Positions 1 to 11,134 of a stretch of 64,000 nt of DNA are shown one piece after another. A model generated the notes under the pieces. The model did not search any database. It had not been told where the DNA came from and saw nothing but the letters and a program-made list of their open reading frames with translations. The first letter of the stretch is position 1, and each line of letters opens with the position of its first letter. The stretch comes from Thalassotalea hakodatensis (GTDB lineage: Bacteria > Pseudomonadota > Gammaproteobacteria > Enterobacterales > Alteromonadaceae): positions 744,001-808,000 of the forward strand of contig NZ_AP027365.1 in the NCBI RefSeq assembly GCF_030295995.1, written 5' to 3'. Position numbers and translations under genes: made by a program.

Positions 1-168
1 CCTAGAGTGTTGAAAATTGAAAGCGATGAAATGGTTGAGTCAATTAGAAATGGCGGCACCTTTGTCGACTATTTAGTGTTTGATGACGAGGGTCATGGCT
101 TCAGTAAAAAAGTCAATCGTATAGAAGCATCCAAAAAATACGTTAGCTTTTTACATGATCATCTATAG
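1..168 (+). CDS. S9 family (prolyl oligopeptidase-type) serine peptidase, 3' end only
   Basis: The window opens inside a gene; 55 codons remain before TAG at 166-168. The tail reads as the end of an alpha/beta-hydrolase peptidase of the S9 prolyl oligopeptidase family: a YLVFDDEGHGF segment carrying the expected catalytic histidine, then a helix ending in FLHDHL. The first residues, PRVLKIESDEMV, match the usual end-of-barrel segment of acylaminoacyl-peptidase-like enzymes. The nucleophile and acid lie outside the window. The family cleaves short peptides, in many marine bacteria as an exported enzyme; whether this one is exported cannot be seen. Its transcript probably ends at the hairpin at 517-544, beyond an inserted repeat element. 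Confidence 0.8.
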   Translation, partial: PRVLKIESDEMVESIRNGGTFVDYLVFDDEGHGFSKKVNRIEASKKYVSFLHDHL

Positions 169-195
169 TGCTTAAACCACGCACTTAAAAGCTTA

Positions 196-507
196 TACCA
201 ATTCGCATAAATATTCGGTCATTCAGCGAGAATTAAACGCTTTAGAGGCACGGCGTTGATTGCAGAGAATGGTTATTCAGGAGAACGTGCTCCTGCGTTC
301 TCTAATAAGCTACCTCCTTGTAGCGTCCTTTTCAAAATCAACAACACAGGCTATGAAGCGTTTAAACTCGCCCTTTGGGAGCGTGTTAGAGGCGCGATAA
401 TTGCGCAAAACGTGTTTGATGTAGAACAACTATACCTGCACACGTTTCGCTTATTCTCCCACCTCTGACATCGCTCTGAACTGACTTAATCTTTATGCGA
501 ATTGGTA
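196..507. mobile_element. MITE-like element, copy 1 (312 bp)
   Basis: A 312-bp unit bounded by perfect 17-bp inverted ends (ATACCAATTCGCATAAA at 195-211 and its complement at 492-508), with TTA on both outer sides (193-195 and 508-510). A second copy lies at 13314-13611. By eye the two differ by 5 substitutions and one 14-bp indel present here. No transposase is encoded. A 70-codon open frame at 256-468 exists, but in copy 2 it is frameshifted and two of its differences change residues, so I treat it as non-coding. Size, inverted ends, repeated flank and lack of a transposase fit a miniature inverted-repeat transposable element. The parent element is not in the window. Confidence 0.8.
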
Positions 508-516
508 TTAGTCATG

Positions 517-544
517 ATAAAACCAGCAATCACGCTGGTTTTAT
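517..544. terminator. Bidirectional rho-independent terminator
   Basis: Perfect 11-bp stem (ATAAAACCAGC / GCTGGTTTTAT) around a 6-nt AATCAC loop, with T runs leaving the stem on both strands. It lies between the converging S9 peptidase and halogenase genes and can serve both. The MITE-like copy sits between the peptidase stop and this terminator. Confidence 0.8.
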
Positions 545-571
545 GTTGGCGCAACGATAACCAAGTTGCGC

Positions 572-2566
572 TTATACACCTCTTTTTTTGTTTTCAACGG
601 CAATCAACGCTGGTACATGTTGTAAAGATGACATCATTAAATCGAGTTGTTTGGTTAACGTTGAAGAATACTGTGAAGATGACTTTATTTGCTGCCATTT
701 GTTTTGTTGAACAACATATAAGCCAGAGATCTTTACTTCGGTGTCATCATTTAAGGTAATATCGAGTTTAACAGGTTCTAATAATGCATCATCGTTGAAG
801 GGAAATAGCGTATGCGCACTATTTTCTTCATAGGGAAATTTTTTATTATGTTGGTTAGTTTGATGAATGCTTCCTTGGTCAGTTAAGTGGGTTAAATAAA
901 TAGGTGTATAACCGGATGCTATTTTCTTAAAAAATATTGGATACTGCTGGCTAACCTTGGATAAGTTATCGCTTGCTAAAAATTGCCATGGTTGATTGTT
1001 TTGTCTATTGTCTTGATTAATATCGATGTGAATTTCGCGGTTCTGTTGGCGAATTTCGGTGAGTATTTCACGGTTTGTTGGTAATAACGAAGGCATTTTA
1101 TGTTGTCTAGATTTTACTTTATTAATCGCTTCGTTTGATTGTTTAGTTAATTCTGTTTCGTTGCCCAAGCAGTTGGCTTGAGTGATAAAGCCCATACCAT
1201 AGAGAATATACTGATAGCTTGCCGCAGGGAATAGATCATAAGGGCTTAAAAAACCATTGTTTTCTGGTGGTTGGTATTGCCATAAGGTCAGTAACTCTTT
1301 TAATGAGTCAGGTATTGTTGCTGGGTCTCGGTTATCACGCCAAAAACGACTATCATCTCTTTTACTCAACACATAATGTAACTTTAAAAAGTCGATAATA
1401 CGTTGCCATCGAAAGGTCATATTTTTATTGTACTGGCGGGCGATAACATCCATTGCTTCACGACTCGCTGGCATTTGTAGTGCAATGGTTTTCGCTGCCA
1501 GTTCTACCATAACTAGGGCAGATGCTTCTAAAGGCTCTAGAAAGCCAGAAGACATACCAACAGCAACACAGTTTTTATGCCAAAAGGTTTCTCGGTGCCC
1601 AGGGTTGATATCAAGTGTTCTAAAAGTGAGTTGCTCAATGTTATCCACTGATTGGGCTAGATACGATTTAAGTTGTTTAGTAGCCGATTCAATGGATGTG
1701 TATTTAGTGCTAAATACATGGCCAACGCCTCGTCTTGTGGGTAAGCCTATATCCCATATCCATCCAGCGGTTTGTGCGGTAGAAAGGGTGGCAGACTCCA
1801 CAGGCGAATTTTCACATGAATAGGGCACTTGTACCGCAATGGCTTTATCAATAAACAAAATATCTTTTTTACTGATAAAGGGCACTTGATAATGTTTGCC
1901 GATTAAAGCTGCCGCTTGGCCTGAACAATCTATGAATAAATCTCCGTTAATATCTCCGTGTTCTTTGGTTGTTAATGATGCAATATCACCGTTTGACTTA
2001 CTATTTACCGCGATAACATCATCAAGGATATGTTTAACGCCCAGTTTTTCAGTGCCATGCTCTGTTAAAAGCTGTGAAAATTTACCGGCATTTAAATGAT
2101 AACCATAGTTTTCTATGGTTTTATAATCGCCAAGTTTTAACTGTTTAGGGGCCCGTTTTTGCTGACAAAGTAATGCTTGTAAACATACGGTTTCGGCAAA
2201 AGGTTTATCTGCGTAGTGTTGTTGCCAAGTACTAGCTAAACTAATTTGATCAAATGACTGTGGCGGAGTAAACGGATGATAATACTCATCACCTTCTTTA
2301 TTGTTCACCCAATTGACAAATTTCGACGCTTGTTTAAAAGAAGCATCGCAACGTTGCATAAAGGTTAATTCACTTATACCAAGTTGTTGTAATGTGTTCA
2401 CCATGGTTGGCCATGTGCCTTCTCCTACACCTATTGTTGGAATATTTGGTGACTCTATTAATGTCACGGAAAAAGGGGAGTTCTTGTTAACGTGTTTGGC
2501 TGCTATTAAGCATGCGGTTAACCAACCTGCACTACCACCACCTAATACAACAATTGATTTAATCAT
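572..2566 (-). CDS. Flavin-dependent tryptophan halogenase-family protein with C-terminal SapC-like domain
   Basis: 664 aa, longer than the roughly 500-540 aa usual for the family. Residues 1-25 form the FAD-binding GGGSAGW Rossmann start. IPTIGVGEGTWP (about 42-53) and a lysine near 78 in the CDASFKQASKF segment match the conserved helix carrying the halogenase lysine. AGWIWDIGLP is this subfamily's form of the WxWxIP motif. From about residue 530 to the end the protein changes character: a YPIFFKK segment, then DITLNDDTEVKISGLYVV and a final helix with LQHVPALIA resemble SapC-like proteins, which in marine bacteria are usually separate genes beside such halogenases and TonB receptors. The start is supported by AGGGGAAAG just upstream. 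Substrate and halogenating activity are unknown; the neighbouring GH63 and symporter suggest a link to glycan use. Confidence 0.85.
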   Translation of the reverse strand: MIKSIVVLGGGSAGWLTACLIAAKHVNKNSPFSVTLIESPNIPTIGVGEGTWPTMVNTLQQLGISELTFMQRCDASFKQASKFVNWVNNKEGDEYYHPFTPPQSFDQISLASTWQQHYADKPFAETVCLQALLCQQKRAPKQLKLGDYKTIENYGYHLNAGKFSQLLTEHGTEKLGVKHILDDVIAVNSKSNGDIASLTTKEHGDINGDLFIDCSGQAAALIGKHYQVPFISKKDILFIDKAIAVQVPYSCENSPVESATLSTAQTAGWIWDIGLPTRRGVGHVFSTKYTSIESATKQLKSYLAQSVDNIEQLTFRTLDINPGHRETFWHKNCVAVGMSSGFLEPLEASALVMVELAAKTIALQMPASREAMDVIARQYNKNMTFRWQRIIDFLKLHYVLSKRDDSRFWRDNRDPATIPDSLKELLTLWQYQPPENNGFLSPYDLFPAASYQYILYGMGFITQANCLGNETELTKQSNEAINKVKSRQHKMPSLLPTNREILTEIRQQNREIHIDINQDNRQNNQPWQFLASDNLSKVSQQYPIFFKKIASGYTPIYLTHLTDQGSIHQTNQHNKKFPYEENSAHTLFPFNDDALLEPVKLDITLNDDTEVKISGLYVVQQNKWQQIKSSSQYSSTLTKQLDLMMSSLQHVPALIAVENKKRGV

Positions 2567-2642
2567 TTACTTTCCCCTGAAAATGTGAAGAATATAAAAT
2601 ATATAGTATAAATGGGATATTTTAAAGTGTTAGCTAAAATGA

Positions 2643-2673
2643 TTGACAACCATTATGCTCGTTATTCGCATAA
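2643..2673 (+). promoter_or_regulatory. Possible promoter of the GH63/symporter operon
   Basis: A consensus TTGACA (2643-2648) lies in the 137-bp divergent gap between the halogenase and GH63 genes. The matching -10 is poor (GCATAA at 2668-2673, 19-bp spacing), so the promoter is probably activated or repressed by a local regulator. I found no convincing operator palindrome here. The GH63 gene has a good ribosome site, AAGAGGGTG. Confidence 0.3.
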
Positions 2674-5124
<2,451 letters not shown>

Positions 5125-5168
5125 TTAATAATTAACGCACATAAAAAATAGCAAAAATTAGGGGAGAA

Positions 5169-6734
5169 ATGATGAAATTAGAGATGTTGGATGCCGGTGT
5201 ATTCATCGCCTACGTGTTAGGGCTTTTAGTCTTAGCGTTATGGGTGTCACGAGAAGATAAACAGGGAGGTAAAAACACCGAAGATTATTTTCTCGCAAGT
5301 AAAGCACTGCCTTGGTGGGCAATTGGTGCATCGTTAATCGCATCTAATATTTCAGCAGAGCAAATTATTGGTATGTCTGGTTCCGGTTATGCACTGGGTT
5401 TAGCAATCGCGTCGTACGAATGGATGGCTGCTATTACGCTTATTTTAGTAGGTAAGTATATGCTGCCTATCTTTTTGAAAAATGGCATTTATACAATGCC
5501 GCAATATTTAGAACAGCGTTTTGATAATCGTGTTAAAACGACCATGGCATTGTTTTGGTTGGCGGTTTATATTTTTGTCAACTTAACCGCCGTTCTTTGG
5601 CTTGGTGGCCTAGCGATAGAAACCGTAGCGGGTGTTGATTGGATGTACGGTATGATTTTTCTTGCTGTTTTTTCAATTGCTTACTCATTATATGGTGGCT
5701 TAAAAGCGGTTGCATACACTGATATTTTACAAGTTGTCTTACTCGTATTTGGTGGACTATTTTTGAGTTACCTTGCACTTGATGCAGTTTCTGGTGGTGA
5801 AGGGGTACTTGCTGGTTTTGGTGTATTAACTGAAAAAGTTCCGAGTCATTTCGATATGATTTTAAGTAGTGATAATGAGCACTACATGAGCTTACCTGGT
5901 ATCTCTGTATTAATTGGCGGTATGTGGGTCATGAACTTTAGCTATTGGGGCTTTAACCAATACATTATTCAACGTGCGCTTGCAGCGAAAGATGTAAAAG
6001 AAGCGCAAAAAGGTATTGCTTTTGCCGCGTATCTTAAACTCTTAATGCCGATTATTGTTGTGTTACCGGGTATTGCAGCAGTGATTTTATATCCTGACTT
6101 AACGACACCTGATCAAGCATATCCATCGATGATGGCCTTAATGCCTGTAGGTATTAAAGGGTTAGTATTCGCAGCACTTGTGGCAGCGATAGTGTCATCG
6201 CTCGCTTCTATGACAAACAGTATTTCCACTATTTTCACCATGGATATTTATGCCAAGATGAAGCCTGCGAAATCGCAACATCATTATGTGCAAGTAGGTC
6301 GAATTGCCGCATTGGCATCATTGGCTATTGCCTTGGTTGTTGCAGAACCATTATTAGGTAAGTTTGATCAAGCATTCCAATACATTCAAGAATTTACGGG
6401 CTTTTTTACCCCTGGAATTGTGGTGATTTTTGTCATGGGCATGTTTTGGTCTAAAGCCAGTTCATCGGGTGCTTTAGCGGCAGCTATTGGTTCAGCGGTA
6501 TTTTCATTATTGCTTAAATTTACTTGGCCAGAATTACCCTTTATGGATCGTGTTGGCTTAGTGTTTTTAATGTGTCTGGCATTATGTGTATTAGTATCAT
6601 TATTTACTGACAGTAAAGCATCGAATTCTAGTGTTAGCCTAAAAGAAGTGAATTTTTCCACTGATAAAGGCTTCAATGTGGCAACGGTAGGTGTTGTGAT
6701 TATTTTGATCGCGTTATACGCTGCATGGTGGTAA
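5169..6734 (+). CDS. Sodium:solute symporter (SSS/SGLT family), probably a sugar importer
   Basis: 521 aa, almost entirely hydrophobic with about 13-14 predicted membrane helices, N terminus in the periplasm. Family marks are WWAIGASLIASNISAEQIIGMSGSGYALG (helix 1-2 region), the NGIYTMPQYLEQRF segment and LASMTNSISTIFTMDIY in the sodium-site helix. It is preceded by AGGGGAGAA. It directly follows the GH63 glucosidase and is followed by a terminator, so it most likely imports the released glucose or disaccharide with Na+. The solute itself cannot be read from sequence. Confidence 0.88.
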   Translation: MMKLEMLDAGVFIAYVLGLLVLALWVSREDKQGGKNTEDYFLASKALPWWAIGASLIASNISAEQIIGMSGSGYALGLAIASYEWMAAITLILVGKYMLPIFLKNGIYTMPQYLEQRFDNRVKTTMALFWLAVYIFVNLTAVLWLGGLAIETVAGVDWMYGMIFLAVFSIAYSLYGGLKAVAYTDILQVVLLVFGGLFLSYLALDAVSGGEGVLAGFGVLTEKVPSHFDMILSSDNEHYMSLPGISVLIGGMWVMNFSYWGFNQYIIQRALAAKDVKEAQKGIAFAAYLKLLMPIIVVLPGIAAVILYPDLTTPDQAYPSMMALMPVGIKGLVFAALVAAIVSSLASMTNSISTIFTMDIYAKMKPAKSQHHYVQVGRIAALASLAIALVVAEPLLGKFDQAFQYIQEFTGFFTPGIVVIFVMGMFWSKASSSGALAAAIGSAVFSLLLKFTWPELPFMDRVGLVFLMCLALCVLVSLFTDSKASNSSVSLKEVNFSTDKGFNVATVGVVIILIALYAAWW

Positions 6735-6745
6735 TAAATAAAACA

Positions 6746-6782
6746 GCAAGCAGGCCGAATCTTCGGTCTGTTTGCGTTTTTA
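6746..6782 (+). terminator. Rho-independent terminator after the symporter
   Basis: A 14-bp stem (GCAAGCAGGCCGAA, 6746-6759, with its partner 6762-6775, G-T wobbles only) and a 2-nt loop, followed by a T-rich tail. It starts 12 nt after the symporter stop and closes the GH63-symporter operon. Confidence 0.8.
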
Positions 6783-6960
6783 TACGTCTTAAGTCACTTA
6801 GTAGAAAGGTTAATAGTGAGTGTTATCACTGACTGTTTATTTGAGACGGTATTTTCTACAAACAAAGGAGAGTTATATTTTTGATAACATTCAACACATG
6901 ATTTTTATATCATTAATGTTTATTATCGCGTTAAGATGATTCTTTACATCAGTTATATCA

Positions 6961-9900
6961 ATGAACCTTAAAAAGCAGGGCAATAATCAAGTTGTTACAC
7001 GCTATAAACTCTCAATTATAGGGATTTTTTTCGCGATCTTGCTGGTTGCCGTATCTATGGCTGGTTATCGCTATTATCATCAACTTGAGTCACACGAGTT
7101 GAATGAGTATGGCGCATTAGAAAACCAAAGTTACGCGTTAAATGAAACGCTCAAACAAGCCATAAATTCCATTAGTTCTATTCAGCGTTTTGCTAACTAT
7201 GCACTCAGTAAACCCGATCATTTTCCTTTGGCAACACCTCTACTTGAGCAAGAAGACGAACGTTTTTATCTAGCCCAAACTAAACGCGATATTATTGAAC
7301 AACGGCAGCAACTTAGCGTTAATATCACCGGTATTGGACAAATCAAAGAATTCAACGATGAATTAAAACATGAGCTAGCAATGGCTTACACCTTAACCCC
7401 TGCATTTGTTAACGCGCAAAGTACCAACCATGCTGCAAACTGGTTTTATTATGTATCGAAAAATCAATTTGTCAGCATTTATCCTTGGATAAGCCGTGAA
7501 AACTGGCAGTATTCAGCGTCTTTACTCGACAACGATCAAATTAAACAGTTAAGTAACACCGCTTACTTTTCCAATAGCTATCAGTGGTCAGCACCTTATT
7601 TGGGATCTTCTGCAACCAGTTTATATAGTTCCGTTGGTGCAGGGGTATTTGATAAAGAAACCTTTGTGGGAGCCGTGGTGATCAATATTGATCTTGCAAG
7701 GTTACACAACGCGATATTAATGAATGATGGCGATAAACATAGCTATATTTTATTTAATCAGCATGACCAAGTGTTGCTGCACAAAACGGCGAACAATTTA
7801 GCGATTAATCAAGTCAGCAAATGGCAAAGCTTAATGCCTGATACGCTAAAGGATTTAACTTACAAAACATTGCAAAATGAGCCTGCATCGTTTCAGCACA
7901 ACGGATGGTTAGTGCAACAATTTCTTTTACCATCAACTGATTGGGTATTATTACGATATCAACCCTATGATCACTTTTCTCAACCAATAGTTAGTCGTTT
8001 TATTTGGTCGTTTTTGTTGCTTTTTATTGGGCAAACAGCCTTATTAAGTGTTGTTTATTTTGTCACGCGTAAAACGTTTATTAAACCGACACAGGCATTT
8101 ATCAGTCATATTGCTTTTAGTGCGCAAGGTGACCACGGAAAAATAACACCACCTTCTGGTTGGCAACATTGGTTCAATATTGTTGGCGATATTTTTAGTC
8201 AAAATAGAAGCCTATTGCAGCAGCTCAAAGATCAAAATAACGTGCTTGATATGCGTGTGCACGAAAAAACGCAAGCACTATTAGAAAAAAGCCAACAACA
8301 CCAACGAGATTATGCCATTTTACGTTCCGTAATGAATGCGATTCCTGATTATTTGATTTTCAATGATTCTAGCGGTCAAGTTATCGGCTGTAATTTAGCC
8401 TTTGAGCGCTTTGTTAGCTCCTCAGAAATGCAAATAATAGGTCAACAGGCAGGAAAATTAATTAATAACGAACTCGGAAAAGCACTGCTAGCCTGTGAAA
8501 CTGGAGGCAAAACGACTGAAAGCATGCACGGCATTTTTCGTGTCATTGAAACAGTAAGTAATACGTATGAATTATTCTCATCAAACTTTTATGATCAAGG
8601 CAATAAAGTGCTTGGTACGATTATTATCATTCGTGATGTGACTGAACAATACGCAGTCAATGCTGCTTTAGAAAATGCGAAAGAACAAGCTGAATTAGCC
8701 AATAAAGCTAAAAGTCAATTTTTAGCGAATATGAGTCATGAAATCCGCACTCCGATTAACGCAATTCAGGGCATGCATGCTTTACTGACAAATACACAAC
8801 TTACTTCACAACAAACACAACAAATTGCCAATGCTCAAGATGCTTCAGATACCTTATTACACCTTGTTGACGAATTACTAGATTTAGCAAAAATTGAATC
8901 AGGTAATATGAACATCGTTAAAGATTTTTGTAGTGTGGATCATATTGTACATCGCGCCATTAATCTTAATAAAAATATCATTGTACGAAAAAAATTAACT
9001 TTACAGGTGGTGGTTGAACCTGATGTACCTGAGATGGTTTTTACCGATGATATGCGATTGGTGCAAGTGTTAAGTAACTTACTTAATAATGCAGTGAAAT
9101 TTACGGAGCAAGGCTCAATAAATGTAAATGTTGGTGTTATTGCCAACAGTAATGATAAAACATTAGTTAAATTTAGAGTTAAAGATACCGGGATAGGAAT
9201 TGCTCTAGAGAAACAAAAAACACTCTTTGATGCGTTTATTCAAGCGGATGAGTCAATGACTCGTAAATATGGTGGTTCTGGGTTGGGCTTGTCAATTTGT
9301 CAAAGAATTGTCAATTTACTTGATGGTGAAATAAAAATTAAAAGCGCGCCTAAGCAGGGGAGTGAGTTTAGTTTTATTTTACCTTTTAACAAATCAAACA
9401 ATGCGCAACAACAAACGATATATACGCCTGTCACCATTGAATCATTTGGCGTTACATTACCTGATTCATTTGTACAACTACTGTCATCACTCCACTATCG
9501 CTATCAACAACTATCAGATTTTGAGCAACATCAAGTAACAGAAGGTGATACTTGTTTCTTGTTTGTCAGGCTCGATGTCATCACCACTGAAAACTGCCAA
9601 AAAATTGTTGAGTATTTTTATCATGCAACAGCAAAAACGGCGGGGGGTTTTGTGCTAGCGGTTTACCAACAAGACAACACGTTGCCAGCCAGTAATGCTT
9701 ATCAATTGCTAGATCAAGCGCAAATTCCTTATGTAATATGTGATGCGCCATTATATCGTTATACGTTATGCCAGCTTCATTTAGCGTTGAAAAGTGTTCA
9801 ACAAAATAAGCCTTTGAACCCCGTAAGTACGCCAAAAAAAATTGAAAAACAACAGATTAAGAAAGAACAATTAGCAGACGTAACAGTATTGCTGGTAGAA

Positions 9901-10239
9901 GATAATTTGGTCAATCAACTGGTGGCAAAAGAATTATTATTATCAATGGGCGCAAGTGTTATTGTTGCTGAAAATGGCGAAGTTGCTTTATCACAATTAG
10001 ATAAAAACCCTGTCGATATTGTGTTAATGGATATACAAATGCCGGTAATGGATGGTCTCACCGCGACGAAAATTATTCGTGAAAATCCAAAATATACCCA
10101 ATTACCGATTATTGCGATGACCGCACACGCTAGACAAGAAGATAAAGATAACAGTATTGCGGCTGGTATGAATATGCATGTTGCTAAACCAGTAAAAGCA
10201 GAAAAGTTATTGAAGAACATACTGGCAGTGCTAAATTAG
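6961..10239 (+). CDS. Hybrid sensor histidine kinase (dCache-PAS-HisKA-HATPase-receiver)
   Basis: 1092 aa. Membrane helix at about 17-36; a large periplasmic region to about 345 with dCache-like WFYYVSKNQFVSIYPWI; a second helix at about 348-370; a coiled linker; a PAS domain at about 450-560; HisKA with His593 in MSHEIRTP; ATPase boxes NLLNNAVKFTE, DTGIGI and GGSGLGLSIC; a degenerate middle region; and a C-terminal receiver with Asp1024 in LMDIQMPVMDG and the conserved lysine in AKPVKAEKL. It should sense an external ligand and relay phosphate internally. No response regulator or HPt gene is adjacent, so its output partner lies elsewhere. The start lacks a clear ribosome site. Confidence 0.88.
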   Translation: MNLKKQGNNQVVTRYKLSIIGIFFAILLVAVSMAGYRYYHQLESHELNEYGALENQSYALNETLKQAINSISSIQRFANYALSKPDHFPLATPLLEQEDERFYLAQTKRDIIEQRQQLSVNITGIGQIKEFNDELKHELAMAYTLTPAFVNAQSTNHAANWFYYVSKNQFVSIYPWISRENWQYSASLLDNDQIKQLSNTAYFSNSYQWSAPYLGSSATSLYSSVGAGVFDKETFVGAVVINIDLARLHNAILMNDGDKHSYILFNQHDQVLLHKTANNLAINQVSKWQSLMPDTLKDLTYKTLQNEPASFQHNGWLVQQFLLPSTDWVLLRYQPYDHFSQPIVSRFIWSFLLLFIGQTALLSVVYFVTRKTFIKPTQAFISHIAFSAQGDHGKITPPSGWQHWFNIVGDIFSQNRSLLQQLKDQNNVLDMRVHEKTQALLEKSQQHQRDYAILRSVMNAIPDYLIFNDSSGQVIGCNLAFERFVSSSEMQIIGQQAGKLINNELGKALLACETGGKTTESMHGIFRVIETVSNTYELFSSNFYDQGNKVLGTIIIIRDVTEQYAVNAALENAKEQAELANKAKSQFLANMSHEIRTPINAIQGMHALLTNTQLTSQQTQQIANAQDASDTLLHLVDELLDLAKIESGNMNIVKDFCSVDHIVHRAINLNKNIIVRKKLTLQVVVEPDVPEMVFTDDMRLVQVLSNLLNNAVKFTEQGSINVNVGVIANSNDKTLVKFRVKDTGIGIALEKQKTLFDAFIQADESMTRKYGGSGLGLSICQRIVNLLDGEIKIKSAPKQGSEFSFILPFNKSNNAQQQTIYTPVTIESFGVTLPDSFVQLLSSLHYRYQQLSDFEQHQVTEGDTCFLFVRLDVITTENCQKIVEYFYHATAKTAGGFVLAVYQQDNTLPASNAYQLLDQAQIPYVICDAPLYRYTLCQLHLALKSVQQNKPLNPVSTPKKIEKQQIKKEQLADVTVLLVEDNLVNQLVAKELLLSMGASVIVAENGEVALSQLDKNPVDIVLMDIQMPVMDGLTATKIIRENPKYTQLPIIAMTAHARQEDKDNSIAAGMNMHVAKPVKAEKLLKNILAVLN

Positions 10240-10270
10240 CAAGCGCTAGTGGCGTGCTATATTTTTTATT
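10237..10270 (+). terminator. Probable terminator between convergent kinase and marR genes
   Basis: TAGCA..GC / GC..TGCTA imperfect stem starting at the kinase stop codon, followed by TATTTTTTATTTTA. It overlaps the end of the converging marR gene (10266). Confidence 0.5.
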
Positions 10271-10751
10271 TTATCTCTTTATCTTTGATTAACACTTCAT
10301 CTCCGAGCAATATTTTTTCACTTTGTTTGGCTAATTTTTCAAAGACGGTAGCTAAACATTGCTTTTCTTGTGTTGATAGTACGGATAAAAGTGCTTCTTC
10401 CTGTTGGCTCACCAAGGGAACTAATTGCTTAAATAATACATCACCTTGCGCAGATAATGATAATAATTGCGCACGCTTGTCTGTTTGAGAATTTACGCGA
10501 ATAATAAGTTGCTGTGCTAATAAGCCTTTAATTGCTCTGCTGGTCGGCATTTTTTCTAAATCGGCAAGTGTGCCAATTGATTTAGCATTAATAGGGGCAT
10601 GCGTTGCTAAAATAGCTAATACTCGCCATTGTTGTCGAGAGAGGTCAAACTCACCTTGGTATACTTGAGCAATAGATTGACTGACTAACGCTTGTAAACG
10701 GGTTAGTTGATAAGGAAAGAAGTGAGACAACGAAAATTGCTTATTCGACAT
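10266..10751 (-). CDS. MarR family transcriptional regulator
   Basis: 161 aa, the usual MarR length. An N-terminal dimer helix is followed by the winged helix-turn-helix: SRQQWRVLAILATHAPINAKSIG and ADLEKMPTSRAIKGLLAQQLIIRV, then the wing with NSQTDKRAQLLSLSAQG (the D-R pair is the family signature), and a C-terminal dimer helix. It converges on the hybrid kinase and has no partner gene on its own strand, so targets are unknown beyond likely self-control through the palindrome at 10809-10820. Confidence 0.9.
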   Translation of the reverse strand: MSNKQFSLSHFFPYQLTRLQALVSQSIAQVYQGEFDLSRQQWRVLAILATHAPINAKSIGTLADLEKMPTSRAIKGLLAQQLIIRVNSQTDKRAQLLSLSAQGDVLFKQLVPLVSQQEEALLSVLSTQEKQCLATVFEKLAKQSEKILLGDEVLIKDKEIK

Positions 10752-10808
10752 AGCTTTATTGAGAATAAATGCCTATTAATCTGATTGGGATAACACAGAT
10801 TATAACGG

Positions 10809-10820
10809 ACAACGCGTTGT
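10809..10820. promoter_or_regulatory. 12-bp perfect palindrome upstream of marR, candidate operator
   Basis: ACAACGCGTTGT lies 58 bp before the marR start. MarR proteins usually bind such short palindromes in their own promoter. A second, spaced inverted repeat (AATCTG-N12-CAGATT, 10778-10801) sits between it and the gene. Confidence 0.45.
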
Positions 10821-10889
10821 TATTATAGCAATTGAGTTAAAGATTTAATCAACTTACAACTTCATTAGCGCGCTTAGAACAAGCTACAT

Positions 10890-11048
10890 AACCTGAGCTC
10901 GGGATAACAACTTATTTTCTAGCAGTTGTTTTTTCTTATTACCACACAAATTTGCCTTGCACTAAGAAAAAACTCCGTGCTAGAACAGCGTGATATATAA
11001 AAAGCTTACCGTTTCAGTTGGTATAACTTCTTATCCCGAGATCAGGTT
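10890..11048. mobile_element. MITE-like inverted-repeat element of a second family (159 bp)
   Basis: Ends AACCTGAGCTCGGGATAA (10890-10907) and TTATCCCGAGATCAGGTT (11031-11048) are inverted repeats matching at 17 of 18 positions, with TA at both outer edges (10889-10890 and 11048-11049). Inside lies a second nested inverted repeat: TTCTAGCA plus TTTTTTCTTA at 10917-10938, mirrored at 10963-10985 around unpaired 4-5 nt spacers. No coding frame is evident. It differs in ends and body from the copies at 196 and 13314. Only one copy is in this window, so mobility is inferred. Confidence 0.6.
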
Positions 11049-11134
11049 AAATAATGTAAGAATAGTCGCTCTATGCTTTGATTATTGGTATTAAATGTAT
11101 TGAAAAACGTGTGATTTAAAATTATTGAAGAAAG

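Noticed and set aside
502-759. 85-codon plus-strand frame next to the halogenase
   Set aside because: Runs through the repeat end, the terminator hairpin and the antisense of the halogenase 3' end; no ribosome site or family.
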